From assembly GCF_004005475.1 (NCBI RefSeq), contig NZ_RZTZ01000002.1, forward strand, positions 558,001 through 622,000: a DNA stretch of 64,000 nt, read 5' to 3'. The position numbers and the translations under genes are program-made. Source of the stretch: Niallia taxi (GTDB lineage: Bacteria > Bacillota > Bacilli > Bacillales > Cytobacillaceae). Below are positions 17,296 through 25,719 of this stretch, piece by piece. The notes under the pieces were generated by a model, which was not told where the DNA came from, made no database searches, and saw only the letters and a program-made list of their open reading frames with translations. The number at the start of each line of letters is the position of its first letter. Position 1 is the stretch's first letter.

Positions 17296-17958
17296 GTGAT
17301 AAACATTGGAGATACTTTAATTTTAGAACCAGCTCATAGTGAAACTCCAGAACAATATAAATGCCGTTTAGTTGAAATGAACGATAACGAAATTTTTATA
17401 GATTATCCTATTAATTCCAAAACAAAAAAAGCCGTATTCCTGCTTAATGGCACACAACTGAAGGTCAGCTTCGTGACAAGCCATGGGACAGTTTATATGT
17501 TCGATTCCGAAATAATAGGGCGCCAAAAGCAAGGGAATATTCCGATGTTACTTCTGCATTATCCACCGAAAGACCAGTGGATTAAGATCCAAAGGAGAGA
17601 GTATGTAAGGGTGGAAACGAGTGTGGATGTTGCGATTACTTCCATTGATAATGAACTAAAACCGTTTGCTACCATTACAACAGACATAAGTGCAGGTGGT
17701 GCTGCAATTCTTGTTCCAAAGAATTCAAATATGAAGCCAGAAACAATTGTTGAGCCGTACTTTGTTCTACCGATGCAAAATGGCGAATATTACTATCCGA
17801 AAGTAAAAGCACATGTTAAAAGTATTTTTCATCATAATGAAACACACAACAAAGCACCGCTTGAGTTTCTTGAAGTAAGTCCTGCTGATAGACAGCTATT
17901 CTTGCGTTTTTGCTTTGATCGTCAACTCTCATTCCGTAAGAAAGGCTTGGAACTCTGA
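17296..17958 (+). CDS. ypfA: PilZ domain c-di-GMP-binding flagellar brake YpfA
   Basis: This 220-residue protein has an N-terminal YcgR-like beta-barrel (about 1-95) and a C-terminal PilZ domain (about 97-215). The two c-di-GMP-binding motifs are present: RREYVR (RxxxR) at about 98-103 and TDISAGG (D-x-S-x-x-G) at about 129-135. In B. subtilis this protein (DgrA/MotI) slows the flagellar motor when c-di-GMP is high. The start is GTG with a modest ribosome site. The presence of cheR in the window agrees with a motile organism. Confidence 0.92.
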   Translation: MINIGDTLILEPAHSETPEQYKCRLVEMNDNEIFIDYPINSKTKKAVFLLNGTQLKVSFVTSHGTVYMFDSEIIGRQKQGNIPMLLLHYPPKDQWIKIQRREYVRVETSVDVAITSIDNELKPFATITTDISAGGAAILVPKNSNMKPETIVEPYFVLPMQNGEYYYPKVKAHVKSIFHHNETHNKAPLEFLEVSPADRQLFLRFCFDRQLSFRKKGLEL

Positions 17959-18028
17959 ATAAACTGTTCCTCATATTCCGATACTAATATTAAGTAAAAT
18001 AAGCAAATACAAGTGGAGGTATCGGAAT

Positions 18029-18211
18029 ATGAAGCGCCTTGAACGGTTATTGATTAAGCTAATTGCCATTCAATTGTTTTTTTTGCTAGCTGGACAAGTA
18101 CTTATATCTGCAAACATACTACCAGGATTGCAAACTCTTGCCCAATATGAAGGGGTAACGGAGTCGAATTATACCTCTATACTGGAAACAATTGGACTTA
18201 ATCAGAAATAA
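18029..18211 (+). CDS. ypfB: Small membrane protein YpfB
   Basis: This 60-residue protein has one hydrophobic segment (about 8-30) and a short polar tail. Size and position between ypfA and cmk match B. subtilis YpfB (DUF5359), whose function is unknown. A good ribosome site (AAGTGGAGG) and its own terminator support a real gene. Confidence 0.85.
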   Translation: MKRLERLLIKLIAIQLFFLLAGQVLISANILPGLQTLAQYEGVTESNYTSILETIGLNQK

Positions 18212-18217
18212 TGCAGG

Positions 18218-18253
18218 AAAAACCTTTCGATCTGGGATTTGAAAGGTTTTTTT
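18218..18253 (+). terminator. Intrinsic terminator after ypfB
   Basis: AAAAACCTTTC pairs with GAAAGGTTTTT; T run follows. Confidence 0.9.
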
Positions 18254-18417
18254 AAATCATATGAATCCACAAAAAAATAGTATGGATTTTAATAGGTTTA
18301 ATCAACAAATAAAAACATAAAATATGATAAAATAAACTTGCGAATAATAATTTGTTCTAAGTAAATTCAATAATTAACGTTGAATACGAAGAATGGATAA
18401 GGTTTCTAGGAGGAAAT

Positions 18418-19095
18418 ATGGATAAGAAAATCAGCATTGCAATAGATGGACCGGCAGCAGCCGGAAAAAGCACTGTAGCGAAAATTGTGGCAGAACAGCT
18501 CGGTTATATATATATCGATACTGGGGCGATGTACAGAGCACTAACCCTTAAGGCTATAAACAATGAAATAAGCTTAGAGGATGAGGCAGCATTAGTAGAC
18601 ATGCTTTCAAGTACAACAATTGAGCTGTTTCCCGGCGAAAAAGGGCAAAAAATCTTCTTGGACAGTGTGGATGTCACAGAAGATATTCGCAGAAGCAATG
18701 TAACTAACTCGGTGTCTATTGCTGCTAAGCATAAAGAAGTGCGGGAAGAAATGGTTCGCAGACAACAGGGGTTTGCAACTGGCGGCGGCGTGGTAATGGA
18801 TGGTAGAGACATTGGAACACATGTTATCCCTACAGCAGAAGTGAAGGTATTTTTGCTTGCTTCTGTCGAGGAAAGAGCAGTTAGACGCCACAATGAGAAT
18901 TTGAATAAAGGCTTTGAATCAGATTTAGAGCAATTGAAATCAGAAATAGCTGCAAGAGATAAGCTGGATTCTGAACGTGAAGTTGCTCCGCTTAAAAAAG
19001 CAGATGATGCCATTGAAATTGACACTACTTCTTTGTCCATTGAGGATGTTGTAGGTGAAATTATGGGATTAACAGAGGACAAAATTACTAACTGA
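18418..19095 (+). CDS. cmk: Cytidylate kinase
   Basis: This 225-residue P-loop kinase phosphorylates CMP and dCMP to the diphosphates with ATP. The P-loop GPAAAGKS is at 11-18, followed by IDTGAMYRA, the family motif, and VMDGRDIGT in the CMP-binding part. A lid segment with [10 protein letters not shown] is also visible. Length is typical. ATG follows an ideal AGGAGG. The gene precedes ypfD as in most Bacillaceae. Confidence 0.97.
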   Translation: MDKKISIAIDGPAAAGKSTVAKIVAEQLGYIYIDTGAMYRALTLKAINNEISLEDEAALVDMLSSTTIELFPGEKGQKIFLDSVDVTEDIRRSNVTNSVSIAAKHKEVREEMVRRQQGFATGGGVVMDGRDIGTHVIPTAEVKVFLLASVEERAVRRHNENLNKGFESDLEQLKSEIAARDKLDSEREVAPLKKADDAIEIDTTSLSIEDVVGEIMGLTEDKITN

Positions 19096-19274
19096 TGTCC
19101 TCTGATTAGCTGATAATGCACGCTAGTGTTTCTTACTTGACAAATAATCGCATTTATAAGAAGTTAGATAGAAGAAATAAATTTTTATTATTCTATTAAT
19201 TTTTTATGAAAGCTATATGGGATAAGCAACCTGCTGCATAAAATTCCAATAGAAAAGTTGAAGGAGGAGTACAT

Positions 19275-20417
19275 ATGTCTGAAGAATTAAATGATATTGT
19301 CGTTCATAATTACACAGTTGGAGACCGAGTTTCCGGTAAGGTAACAAAAGTCGAAGAGAAGCAAGTTATTGTCGCGATTACTGACAGCAAACTGGATGGA
19401 ATTATTCCAATCAGCGAATTATCAAGCCTTCATATTGAAAAGGCTGAAGATGTTGTATCAGAAGGTGAAGAGCTTGACCTTCAAGTAATTAAAGTAGAAG
19501 AGGATGCTCTTGTTCTGTCAAAAAGAAAAGTTGATGCAGAAAAAGCTTGGGAAAGCTTAGAAGAGAGATTTAATTCTGGCGAAATCTTTGATGCAGAAGT
19601 GAAAGATGTCGTTAAGGGCGGTCTTGTTGTTGATTTAGGCGTACGCGGTTTTGTCCCTGCTTCCCTTGTGGAAGCTCATTATGTGGAAGACTTTTCTGAC
19701 TACAAAGGCAAAACCATCTCCTTTAAAATTGTCGAATTGGAAAAGGATAAAAATCGTTTGATTCTTTCTCATAAGGCTGTAGTTGAAGAGCAAAAGAGCA
19801 AACAAAAACAAAATGTGCTTGAATCATTGCAGGAAGGGCAAACACTTCAAGGTGTTGTTCAAAGAATAACTGATTTTGGTGCGTTTGTTGATTTAGGCGG
19901 AATTGACGGGTTGGTTCACATCTCTCAACTGTCACATGAGCATATCACAAAACCTTCTGATGTTGTTCAGGAAGGTCAAGAAGTGAATGTGAAAATCCTG
20001 AGCGTTGACCGCAATAATGATCGCATTTCCTTGTCTATTAAGGATACTTTGCCAGGACCGTGGGCAAATATTGCTGAAAAAGCGGAAAAAGGCAGTATTT
20101 TAGAAGGAACAGTTAAACGCATTGTGTCATATGGTGCATTTGTTGAAGTATTCCCAGGTGTTGAAGGACTTGTCCATATTTCACAAATTGCTCATAAACA
20201 CATCGGTACACCGCATGAAGTTCTTAAAGAAGGTCAAACTGTTCAAGTGAAAGTACTCGATGTAAATGAAGAGGAGCAACGTCTTTCATTAAACATCAAA
20301 GACTTGACTGAAAAAGAGCAGGAAGAAGATGAAGTATATGAGCTTCCAGAAGAATCAAAAGGCTTCCAGCTGGGAGATATGATTGGGGAGCAATTGAAAA
20401 AATTAAAGCAACAATAA
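19275..20417 (+). CDS. ypfD: Ribosomal protein S1 homologue YpfD
   Basis: This 380-residue protein consists of four S1 RNA-binding domains, at about 15-84, 102-167, 187-256 and 272-341, each with the beta-barrel pattern ending in LSxK or LSLKD-like sequence (for example [25 protein letters not shown]). An acidic tail follows. Firmicute S1-like proteins are shorter than the six-domain Escherichia coli S1 and are not always essential. ATG follows GAAGGAGGAG. A strong terminator follows the stop. Confidence 0.95.
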   Translation: MSEELNDIVVHNYTVGDRVSGKVTKVEEKQVIVAITDSKLDGIIPISELSSLHIEKAEDVVSEGEELDLQVIKVEEDALVLSKRKVDAEKAWESLEERFNSGEIFDAEVKDVVKGGLVVDLGVRGFVPASLVEAHYVEDFSDYKGKTISFKIVELEKDKNRLILSHKAVVEEQKSKQKQNVLESLQEGQTLQGVVQRITDFGAFVDLGGIDGLVHISQLSHEHITKPSDVVQEGQEVNVKILSVDRNNDRISLSIKDTLPGPWANIAEKAEKGSILEGTVKRIVSYGAFVEVFPGVEGLVHISQIAHKHIGTPHEVLKEGQTVQVKVLDVNEEEQRLSLNIKDLTEKEQEEDEVYELPEESKGFQLGDMIGEQLKKLKQQ

Positions 20418-20436
20418 TAGTATAGAGCTGTCTTGA

Positions 20437-20481
20437 AAAGAGCAGTTCCTTCTCCGTTATGAGAAGGGACCGCTCTTTTTT
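20437..20481 (+). terminator. Intrinsic terminator after ypfD
   Basis: A long imperfect stem, AAGAGCAGTTCCTTCTC with GAGAAGGGACCGCTCTT, is followed by seven T residues. Confidence 0.92.
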
Positions 20482-20490
20482 TATGAGAAC

Positions 20491-20637
20491 TTATTCACTG
20501 TATTTATTATCATTTAATGCGCGGCCTTCCGCAGGGCTTTGCAATCTTGTCGCCCCATTATAATGGATGGCCTGATCTCTGTCAGATTCTACACGATGAC
20601 TTTTTTTCAATTTTTTTTCTTGTCGATCTTTACCCAC
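20491..20637 (-). CDS. ypzI: Small YpzI-like protein (48 aa), antisense to its neighbours
   Basis: Reading the - strand from a GTG at 20637 gives a 48-residue, highly charged peptide: GKDRQEKKLKKSHRVESDRD, then QAIHYNGATRLQSPAEGRAL and a short tail. It resembles the small B. subtilis protein YpzI, encoded next to ypfD. A good ribosome site (AGGGGGTG) lies seven bases before the GTG. The composition is coherent and unlike chance translation. The overlapping + strand frame of similar length is low complexity (Phe-rich) and was rejected. Function unknown. Confidence 0.8.
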   Translation of the reverse strand: MGKDRQEKKLKKSHRVESDRDQAIHYNGATRLQSPAEGRALNDNKYSE

Positions 20638-20780
20638 TTAAACACACCCCCTAACAATAGAATGATAAATAATACCGCACTTTATTCAGATAATTTCCTT
20701 GAGATTTTGCTTGCCTGCTTTTTTCTTAGTTTAAAGTACATATTAAATTGACATAATGGAAAAAGTAGGAGTGTGAACAG

Positions 20781-21389
20781 ATGATGGAAGGTAATTTGTT
20801 TTATTGGTTCGCGTGGATGCTTTGGATAATGTCGACCTTTTTGATGGACAAGGATAATCGAAATAGGCTATTTTACGCATCCATATTATTAATTGCAATG
20901 ATTTTATTTCCTTATCATTTTTTTATAGGCGGTGTGGAAGTATCCGTCTTGTTGATAATCCAATTAGTAGCAGCATTTATATTTGCCTCAAGACTGAAGC
21001 TATCTCTGCAGCTCTTTTCCGTGTTAACTTCGTTTATGACAATGCTTGCATATGTTTCTTTCCAGCTATTGAGCATTCTTGATCCAGTGTGGCTGATTGC
21101 TGACAAAGGTTTGCTGCTAGCTGCAACGCTTGTCCTATTAGCCCTTTTATTACATAAGTCTGTATTTTGCCAAGTCATAATGATTGTATTAGGAAGTTCA
21201 TTTGGTGAAGTAGTGTATGGCAGCTTGCTGCATTATTATCGTATGGATGTTGGAATTGGGTCACCTGCCTATTTTGACAGTCTGCTTACAGGGATTAGCA
21301 GTTTGGCAGTACTTCACATGACGAAAGTCTTTCTTGCAAGATGGGAACAGCATATTTACTTACTTGAAAAGGAGAAGCAAAAACTATGA
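20781..21389 (+). CDS. yphA: YphA family membrane protein
   Basis: This 202-residue, strongly hydrophobic protein has about six membrane helices and a charged C-terminal end. It matches B. subtilis YphA in size, topology and position, and its stop overlaps the start of the YIEGIA gene by four bases. That coupling suggests a shared job in spore formation, but no activity is known. GTAGGAGTG precedes the start. Confidence 0.82.
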   Translation: MMEGNLFYWFAWMLWIMSTFLMDKDNRNRLFYASILLIAMILFPYHFFIGGVEVSVLLIIQLVAAFIFASRLKLSLQLFSVLTSFMTMLAYVSFQLLSILDPVWLIADKGLLLAATLVLLALLLHKSVFCQVIMIVLGSSFGEVVYGSLLHYYRMDVGIGSPAYFDSLLTGISSLAVLHMTKVFLARWEQHIYLLEKEKQKL

Positions 21390-22279
21390 TGAATACATTT
21401 ACATATCCAATCATGTTTGGACTTGTGATCGGCACTGCCCTCCGTATGTTTATGCTTCGTACAGATTACCGACAGTATCCAACGTATTTACATGGGAAGA
21501 TTATACATATTGCCCTAGGGTTTATTGCGGCTGGTCTAGGTACAGTCGCCATCCCCTCGATATTAGACAAGGATTTCACCGCAGTGACCTTTTTAACTGT
21601 TGCAGCCTCACAATTTCGCGATGTTCGCAATATGGAGCGGAACACACTAACAGAGCTAGATAGCTATGAAATGGTGCCTCGGGGAAAGACATATATTGAA
21701 GGAATTGCGATTGCCTTTGAAAGCAGAAACTATCTTGTAATGTTTGCAAGCTTACTTTGCACCTTTGGATATATAACCTTTCACATCTGGGGAGGCTTAG
21801 TCGCTGCCATTATCTCCTTTTTTATTAGCCGGAAGCTGATGTCAGGTGGAAAGCTTCGTGACATTGTAACAATTGATTATGTGGAGCCGAGATTCGATGG
21901 ACCGGGCCTTTATGTTGATAATATTTATATCATGAATATCGGGATACCGGCACGGCAGGAGGAAGTATTGAAATATGGTATGGGCTTTATCCTGACACCA
22001 AAGAATTTCAATGCGCGAACAACCATTGCTAATCTCGGCCAAAGACAGGCAATTTTGTATGATGTTTCAACAGCTTTAGGAGTATACAGGGATTCAGGAA
22101 CACCTGCATTGGTCCCCTTGGCGAAAAGAGACTTAGAGGATGGAAGGGTTGCTGTGTTTATTTTGCCGCAAAACAACGAAAAGCAAAAAGCGCTTGAAAT
22201 AATTGGCGCTGTCCCAACCCTTGAAAATGCCATCCGTATGCCGAGCAAAAGGCTGCGACGGGAGGAAGAAGCACGGTGA
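21386..22279 (+). CDS. yphB: YIEGIA family sporulation membrane protein
   Basis: This 297-residue protein has several membrane helices in its N-terminal two thirds and contains the name-giving motif YIEGIA (about 102-107), followed by a cytoplasmic C-terminal part. The family is found in endospore formers and linked to sporulation. It overlaps yphA upstream and the small partner gene downstream by four bases each, forming a tight three-gene unit. I take the name from the B. subtilis locus. Confidence 0.88.
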   Translation: MMNTFTYPIMFGLVIGTALRMFMLRTDYRQYPTYLHGKIIHIALGFIAAGLGTVAIPSILDKDFTAVTFLTVAASQFRDVRNMERNTLTELDSYEMVPRGKTYIEGIAIAFESRNYLVMFASLLCTFGYITFHIWGGLVAAIISFFISRKLMSGGKLRDIVTIDYVEPRFDGPGLYVDNIYIMNIGIPARQEEVLKYGMGFILTPKNFNARTTIANLGQRQAILYDVSTALGVYRDSGTPALVPLAKRDLEDGRVAVFILPQNNEKQKALEIIGAVPTLENAIRMPSKRLRREEEAR

Positions 22280-22461
22280 CAATTGAAAAGTATATATTAG
22301 CAGCTATTACAACAAAACCGGACAAAGTAGCCCCAGGAACAGGCGTCTTTTATTGCAGTGATGTTAATGAAATGGAAGCAGTTGCAACAAACCTGGAGGC
22401 GATTCTTGACGGAATAGCCCATAAAATTAGTGAGGACGTATTTATTATCGTCAAGCATTGA
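22276..22461 (+). CDS. Small capping-complex partner of the YIEGIA protein
   Basis: This 61-residue protein starts at a GTG that overlaps the upstream stop by four bases. It has the alternating pattern of a compact alpha/beta protein (KYILAAITTKPDKV ... GVFYCSDVNEMEAVATNLEAIL). Small proteins of this kind accompany YIEGIA genes and are annotated as capping complex subunits. Assignment rests on size, coupling and that pattern. Confidence 0.75.
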   Translation: MTIEKYILAAITTKPDKVAPGTGVFYCSDVNEMEAVATNLEAILDGIAHKISEDVFIIVKH

Positions 22462-22563
22462 CTTATCAGGGTATTAGCAAAACTATGTATAGGCCATCTC
22501 CCCCTACAATAAACAAATTTCTAGCTCTTGCCTGTACAAGGCCACTCTGTTAAGATATATTAG

Positions 22564-22606
22564 TTAGGGGACTGCCTCAAAAAATAGGTAATCCCCTAAT
22601 TGTTTT
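22564..22606 (+). terminator. Probable terminator in the gap before der
   Basis: TTAGGGGA (22564-22571) pairs with TCCCCTAA (22592-22599), with a small inner GCCT/AGGT stem, followed by TGTTTTTA. The rest of this 305-base gap (22462-22766) shows no gene. Confidence 0.65.
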
Positions 22607-22766
22607 TAGTTAGTATTAAAAAGGTGGCATTTAAACAATCTTTATTTCCTTATGATAGACAAAAACACATGGCAGTAAATTAGCAGCTTGGAATAACAAA
22701 TATACATAGTATTTTGTGAACATAAAGCAAAAAGACTATTTGAAGTATGGAAGGGTGTAAGTAAGA

Positions 22767-24077
22767 ATGGCGAAACCTGTAATAGCAATAGTAGGAAGGC
22801 CTAACGTAGGTAAGTCTACTATTTTCAATAGAATTGTTGGAGAAAGAATCTCCATTGTAGAAGATATTCCTGGAGTAACAAGAGATAGAATATACAGCTC
22901 AGCAGACTGGCTGAATCATGATTTCAATCTAATCGATACTGGCGGAATCGACATTGGTGATGAGCCGTTTCTTGATCAAATTAGAGCACAGGCAGAGATT
23001 GCGATTGACGAGGCAGATGTTATCATTTTCATCACAAATGGCCGTGAGGGAGTAACAGCCGCTGATGAAGAGGTTGCAAAAATCCTGTATCGTGCAAAGA
23101 AACCTGTTGTTCTTGCGGTTAATAAAATTGATAATCCAGAGATGCGTGAGCAAATTTATGATTTCTACTCATTAGGATTTGGCGAGCCAATGCCAATTTC
23201 AGGATCACATGGCTTAGGTCTTGGGGACCTTCTGGATGAAGCAGCTAATCATTTCCCGAAAGGAAATGGACAAGAATATGATGATGATGTTATTAAGTTC
23301 TCCCTTATCGGACGCCCGAACGTTGGGAAATCCTCACTAGTAAACGCCATGCTTGGAGAAGACAGGGTAATTGTCAGCAATATTGCTGGTACAACAAGGG
23401 ATGCGATTGACTCTCAAGTAACTGTAAACGGTGAAAAGTACGTAATCATTGATACTGCTGGTATGAGAAAAAAAGGGAAAGTGTATGAAAGCACAGAGAA
23501 ATACAGTGTGCTGCGTGCATTAAGAGCGATTGAAAGATCAGACGTTGTTTTAGTTGTTATTGATGGAGAAGAAGGCATTATCGAGCAAGACAAAAAAATC
23601 GCAGGCTACGCTCATGAAGCTGGCAGAGCTGTCATCATTGTCGTAAATAAATGGGATGCTGTCGAAAAAGACGAAAAGACAATGAAAACATTTGAACAAA
23701 ATATTAGAGAACATTTCCTATTCTTGGATTATGCACCGATTGTGTTCTTGTCTGCTAAGACGAAAAAACGTATTCATACATTAATTCCGATGATTAATGT
23801 TGCGAGTCAAAACCATACATTAAGGGTAGAGACAAGTGTATTAAATGATGTAGTTATGGATGCCGTTGCGATGAATCCAACACCAACTGATAAAGGAAAA
23901 CGTTTGAAAATATACTACACGACTCAAGTTGCAGTCGGACCGCCAACATTTGTTGTGTTTGTTAATGATCCTGAGCTAATGCATTTCTCTTATGAGCGTT
24001 TCTTACAGAACCGTATACGAGATGCTTTCGGCTTTGAAGGAACACCAATAAGAATTTTTGCGCGTGAAAGAAAATAA
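22767..24077 (+). CDS. der: Ribosome-associated GTPase Der (EngA)
   Basis: This 436-residue protein has two GTPase domains in tandem, the hallmark of Der, followed by a KH-like domain (about 355-436). P-loops GRPNVGKS are at 10-17 and 182-189; NKID at about 119-122 and NKWD in the second domain are the guanine-recognition motifs; DTGG and DTAG are the G3 motifs. Der is essential for assembly of the 50S ribosomal subunit. The gene precedes gpsA by 14 bases, and the two probably share a transcript. Confidence 0.98.
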   Translation: MAKPVIAIVGRPNVGKSTIFNRIVGERISIVEDIPGVTRDRIYSSADWLNHDFNLIDTGGIDIGDEPFLDQIRAQAEIAIDEADVIIFITNGREGVTAADEEVAKILYRAKKPVVLAVNKIDNPEMREQIYDFYSLGFGEPMPISGSHGLGLGDLLDEAANHFPKGNGQEYDDDVIKFSLIGRPNVGKSSLVNAMLGEDRVIVSNIAGTTRDAIDSQVTVNGEKYVIIDTAGMRKKGKVYESTEKYSVLRALRAIERSDVVLVVIDGEEGIIEQDKKIAGYAHEAGRAVIIVVNKWDAVEKDEKTMKTFEQNIREHFLFLDYAPIVFLSAKTKKRIHTLIPMINVASQNHTLRVETSVLNDVVMDAVAMNPTPTDKGKRLKIYYTTQVAVGPPTFVVFVNDPELMHFSYERFLQNRIRDAFGFEGTPIRIFARERK

Positions 24078-24091
24078 TAGAGGTGGATCTA

Positions 24092-25141
24092 ATGGGTAAT
24101 CAAACAAAAGTCGCAATGATCGGAGCTGGAAGCTGGGGAACAGCACTTGCACTTGTACTTGCTGACAATGGACACACTGTGCATCTTTGGGGAAAAAACG
24201 AGCAGGATATTGAAGAAATAAATAAAAATCATATTAACAAAAGATATCTTCCGGAAATTAAGCTTTCAGAAAACATTATTGGATTTACTTCCATGCAAGA
24301 AGCATTGCAGGATGTCCATTTTATCGTCATGTCTGTGCCGACAAAAGCGATGCGTGAAGTGATGCAGCAAATGATTCCTTATTTGGATGAGCCGAAAACA
24401 TTTATTCATGTTAGTAAAGGCATCGAGCCAGGCACGCTTCTTCGTATATCTGAAATTATGGAAGAAGAAATACCGGAGCAACTATTGAAAAGTATTGTCG
24501 TGTTGTCAGGACCAAGCCATGCAGAAGAAGTGAGCTTGCGCCATTTGACAACAGTTACCGTATCTTCAAAAAATATGGAAGAAGCAGAAAAGGTTCAAGA
24601 TTTATTCATTAATTCTAAATTCAGAGTTTACACAAATCCAGATATAGTCGGAGTTGAGATTGGCGGAGCGTTGAAAAATATCATCGCTGTTTGTGCTGGT
24701 ATAACAGATGGATTAGGGTTTGGAGATAATGCAAAAGCGGCACTTATCACAAGAGGGCTTGCTGAAATGGCAAGATTAGGAACGAAAATGGGTGCTAATC
24801 CATTGACGTTCTCAGGCTTAACTGGGATTGGTGATTTAATCGTGACATGTACAAGCGTCCATTCACGCAACTGGAGAGCCGGAAATCTGCTCGGAAAAGG
24901 CTGCCCGCTAGAAGAGGTCCTTGAGAACATGGGGATGGTCGTAGAAGGCATCAGAACGACGAAAGCAGGACATCAGCTTTCTGTAAAATACGGAATTGAG
25001 ATGCCGATAACAAATGCCTTATACGATGTGCTGTTTAACGGGAAGAATGCAAGGGATGTCGTTGAAGGATTAATGACAAGAGACAAAACGCATGAGATGG
25101 AAGATCTTGTGAATATTCTTGCTTCCCAGTATACGGAATAA
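24092..25141 (+). CDS. gpsA: Glycerol-3-phosphate dehydrogenase (NAD(P)+) GpsA
   Basis: This 349-residue enzyme makes sn-glycerol 3-phosphate from dihydroxyacetone phosphate for phospholipid synthesis. Nucleotide-binding fingerprint GAGSWGTA lies at about 11-18; the catalytic Lys is in the GALKNIIA segment; GFGDNAKAALITRGL is the family signature. I use ATG 24092, because an in-frame GTG at 24083 falls inside the ribosome site AGAGGTGG. A terminator lies about 150 bases after the stop. Confidence 0.97.
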   Translation: MGNQTKVAMIGAGSWGTALALVLADNGHTVHLWGKNEQDIEEINKNHINKRYLPEIKLSENIIGFTSMQEALQDVHFIVMSVPTKAMREVMQQMIPYLDEPKTFIHVSKGIEPGTLLRISEIMEEEIPEQLLKSIVVLSGPSHAEEVSLRHLTTVTVSSKNMEEAEKVQDLFINSKFRVYTNPDIVGVEIGGALKNIIAVCAGITDGLGFGDNAKAALITRGLAEMARLGTKMGANPLTFSGLTGIGDLIVTCTSVHSRNWRAGNLLGKGCPLEEVLENMGMVVEGIRTTKAGHQLSVKYGIEMPITNALYDVLFNGKNARDVVEGLMTRDKTHEMEDLVNILASQYTE

Positions 25142-25287
25142 TCATCACATTCCTAACTTTTTTGTTTCTGTTTTTTAGAAAATGTTCCATTACTTTAGGC
25201 ATTTTCATGATACGAAATATATATTTATGCATACAATGCCTTGAAGCAACCTGGTGGAATGAACAGGTGATGGGCAATATAGTCATT

Positions 25288-25330
25288 AAATCAAAGTAAA
25301 GGTTCCCCTGCTTTTACTTTGATTTTTTTT
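25288..25330 (+). terminator. Intrinsic terminator, first of a tandem pair after gpsA
   Basis: A 13-bp perfect stem (AAATCAAAGTAAA with TTTACTTTGATTT) is followed by T residues. Confidence 0.9.
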
Positions 25331-25397
25331 GAGAAGAAAAATTGGCTATTTAACTGGTGTATACAAGCGAAATAAAATAATATTTTCAAAAATTGTC

Positions 25398-25448
25398 ATA
25401 ACCCTTTTTTTTCATGTGTATACATGATTTAGAAGGGTTATTTTTTTT
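25398..25448 (+). terminator. Intrinsic terminator, second of a tandem pair after gpsA
   Basis: ATAACCCTT (25398-25406) and AAGGGTTAT (25433-25441) form a perfect 9-bp stem, with an inner CATG/CATG pair, and eight T residues follow. Only about 67 gene-free bases separate it from the first terminator. Confidence 0.85.
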
Positions 25449-25458
25449 GGCGTGAATA

Positions 25459-25503
25459 AAACCCTAAAAGAAAACATCACTCGTAGCATTTCTTTTAAGG
25501 TTT
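25459..25503. repeat. Long inverted repeat between gpsA and spoIVA
   Basis: Two 15-base arms, AAACCCTAAAAGAAA and TTTCTTTTAAGGTTT, pair with one mismatch around a 15-base loop. No T run follows, so it is not a simple terminator. It ends about 115 bases before the spoIVA promoter candidate. Confidence 0.6.
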
Positions 25504-25619
25504 GCGATAAAGTCCGCTATTTTCCTGTGTTTGTGCTAGTTATGAGAATGGTTTAAAAGAAATTAGAGCTGTTGATTTACATTGCCTAGCAAAAAAAAAG
25601 GGGGAATTTTTAAAAGTAG

Positions 25620-25649
25620 TCATAATGAGATAGGACAACATCATAAATA
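25620..25649 (+). promoter_or_regulatory. Candidate SigE-type promoter of spoIVA
   Basis: TCATAAT (25620-25626) and CATAAATA (25642-25649) are 15 bases apart and resemble the mother-cell SigE boxes (TCATATT and CATACAAT). spoIVA is SigE-dependent in B. subtilis. The match is by eye. Confidence 0.5.
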
Positions 25650-25719
25650 TATAATGTCTAAATGTATTATATGGATTTTTGTTAATCTCTACACTAGGGA
25701 GAGTTCAGGAGGGGATCAT

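Noticed and set aside
20539-20751. 70-codon + strand frame after ypfD
   Set aside because: Phe-rich, low-quality translation with no ribosome site, and it lies over a better-supported - strand gene (20491-20637).
25035-25286. 83-codon - strand frame over the end of gpsA
   Set aside because: Overlaps coding gpsA antisense, has no ribosome site and no recognisable pattern.
25582-25719. 46-codon N-terminal extension of spoIVA
   Set aside because: The family N-terminus and the AGGAGGGG ribosome site both point to TTG 25720; the extension covers the likely promoter.
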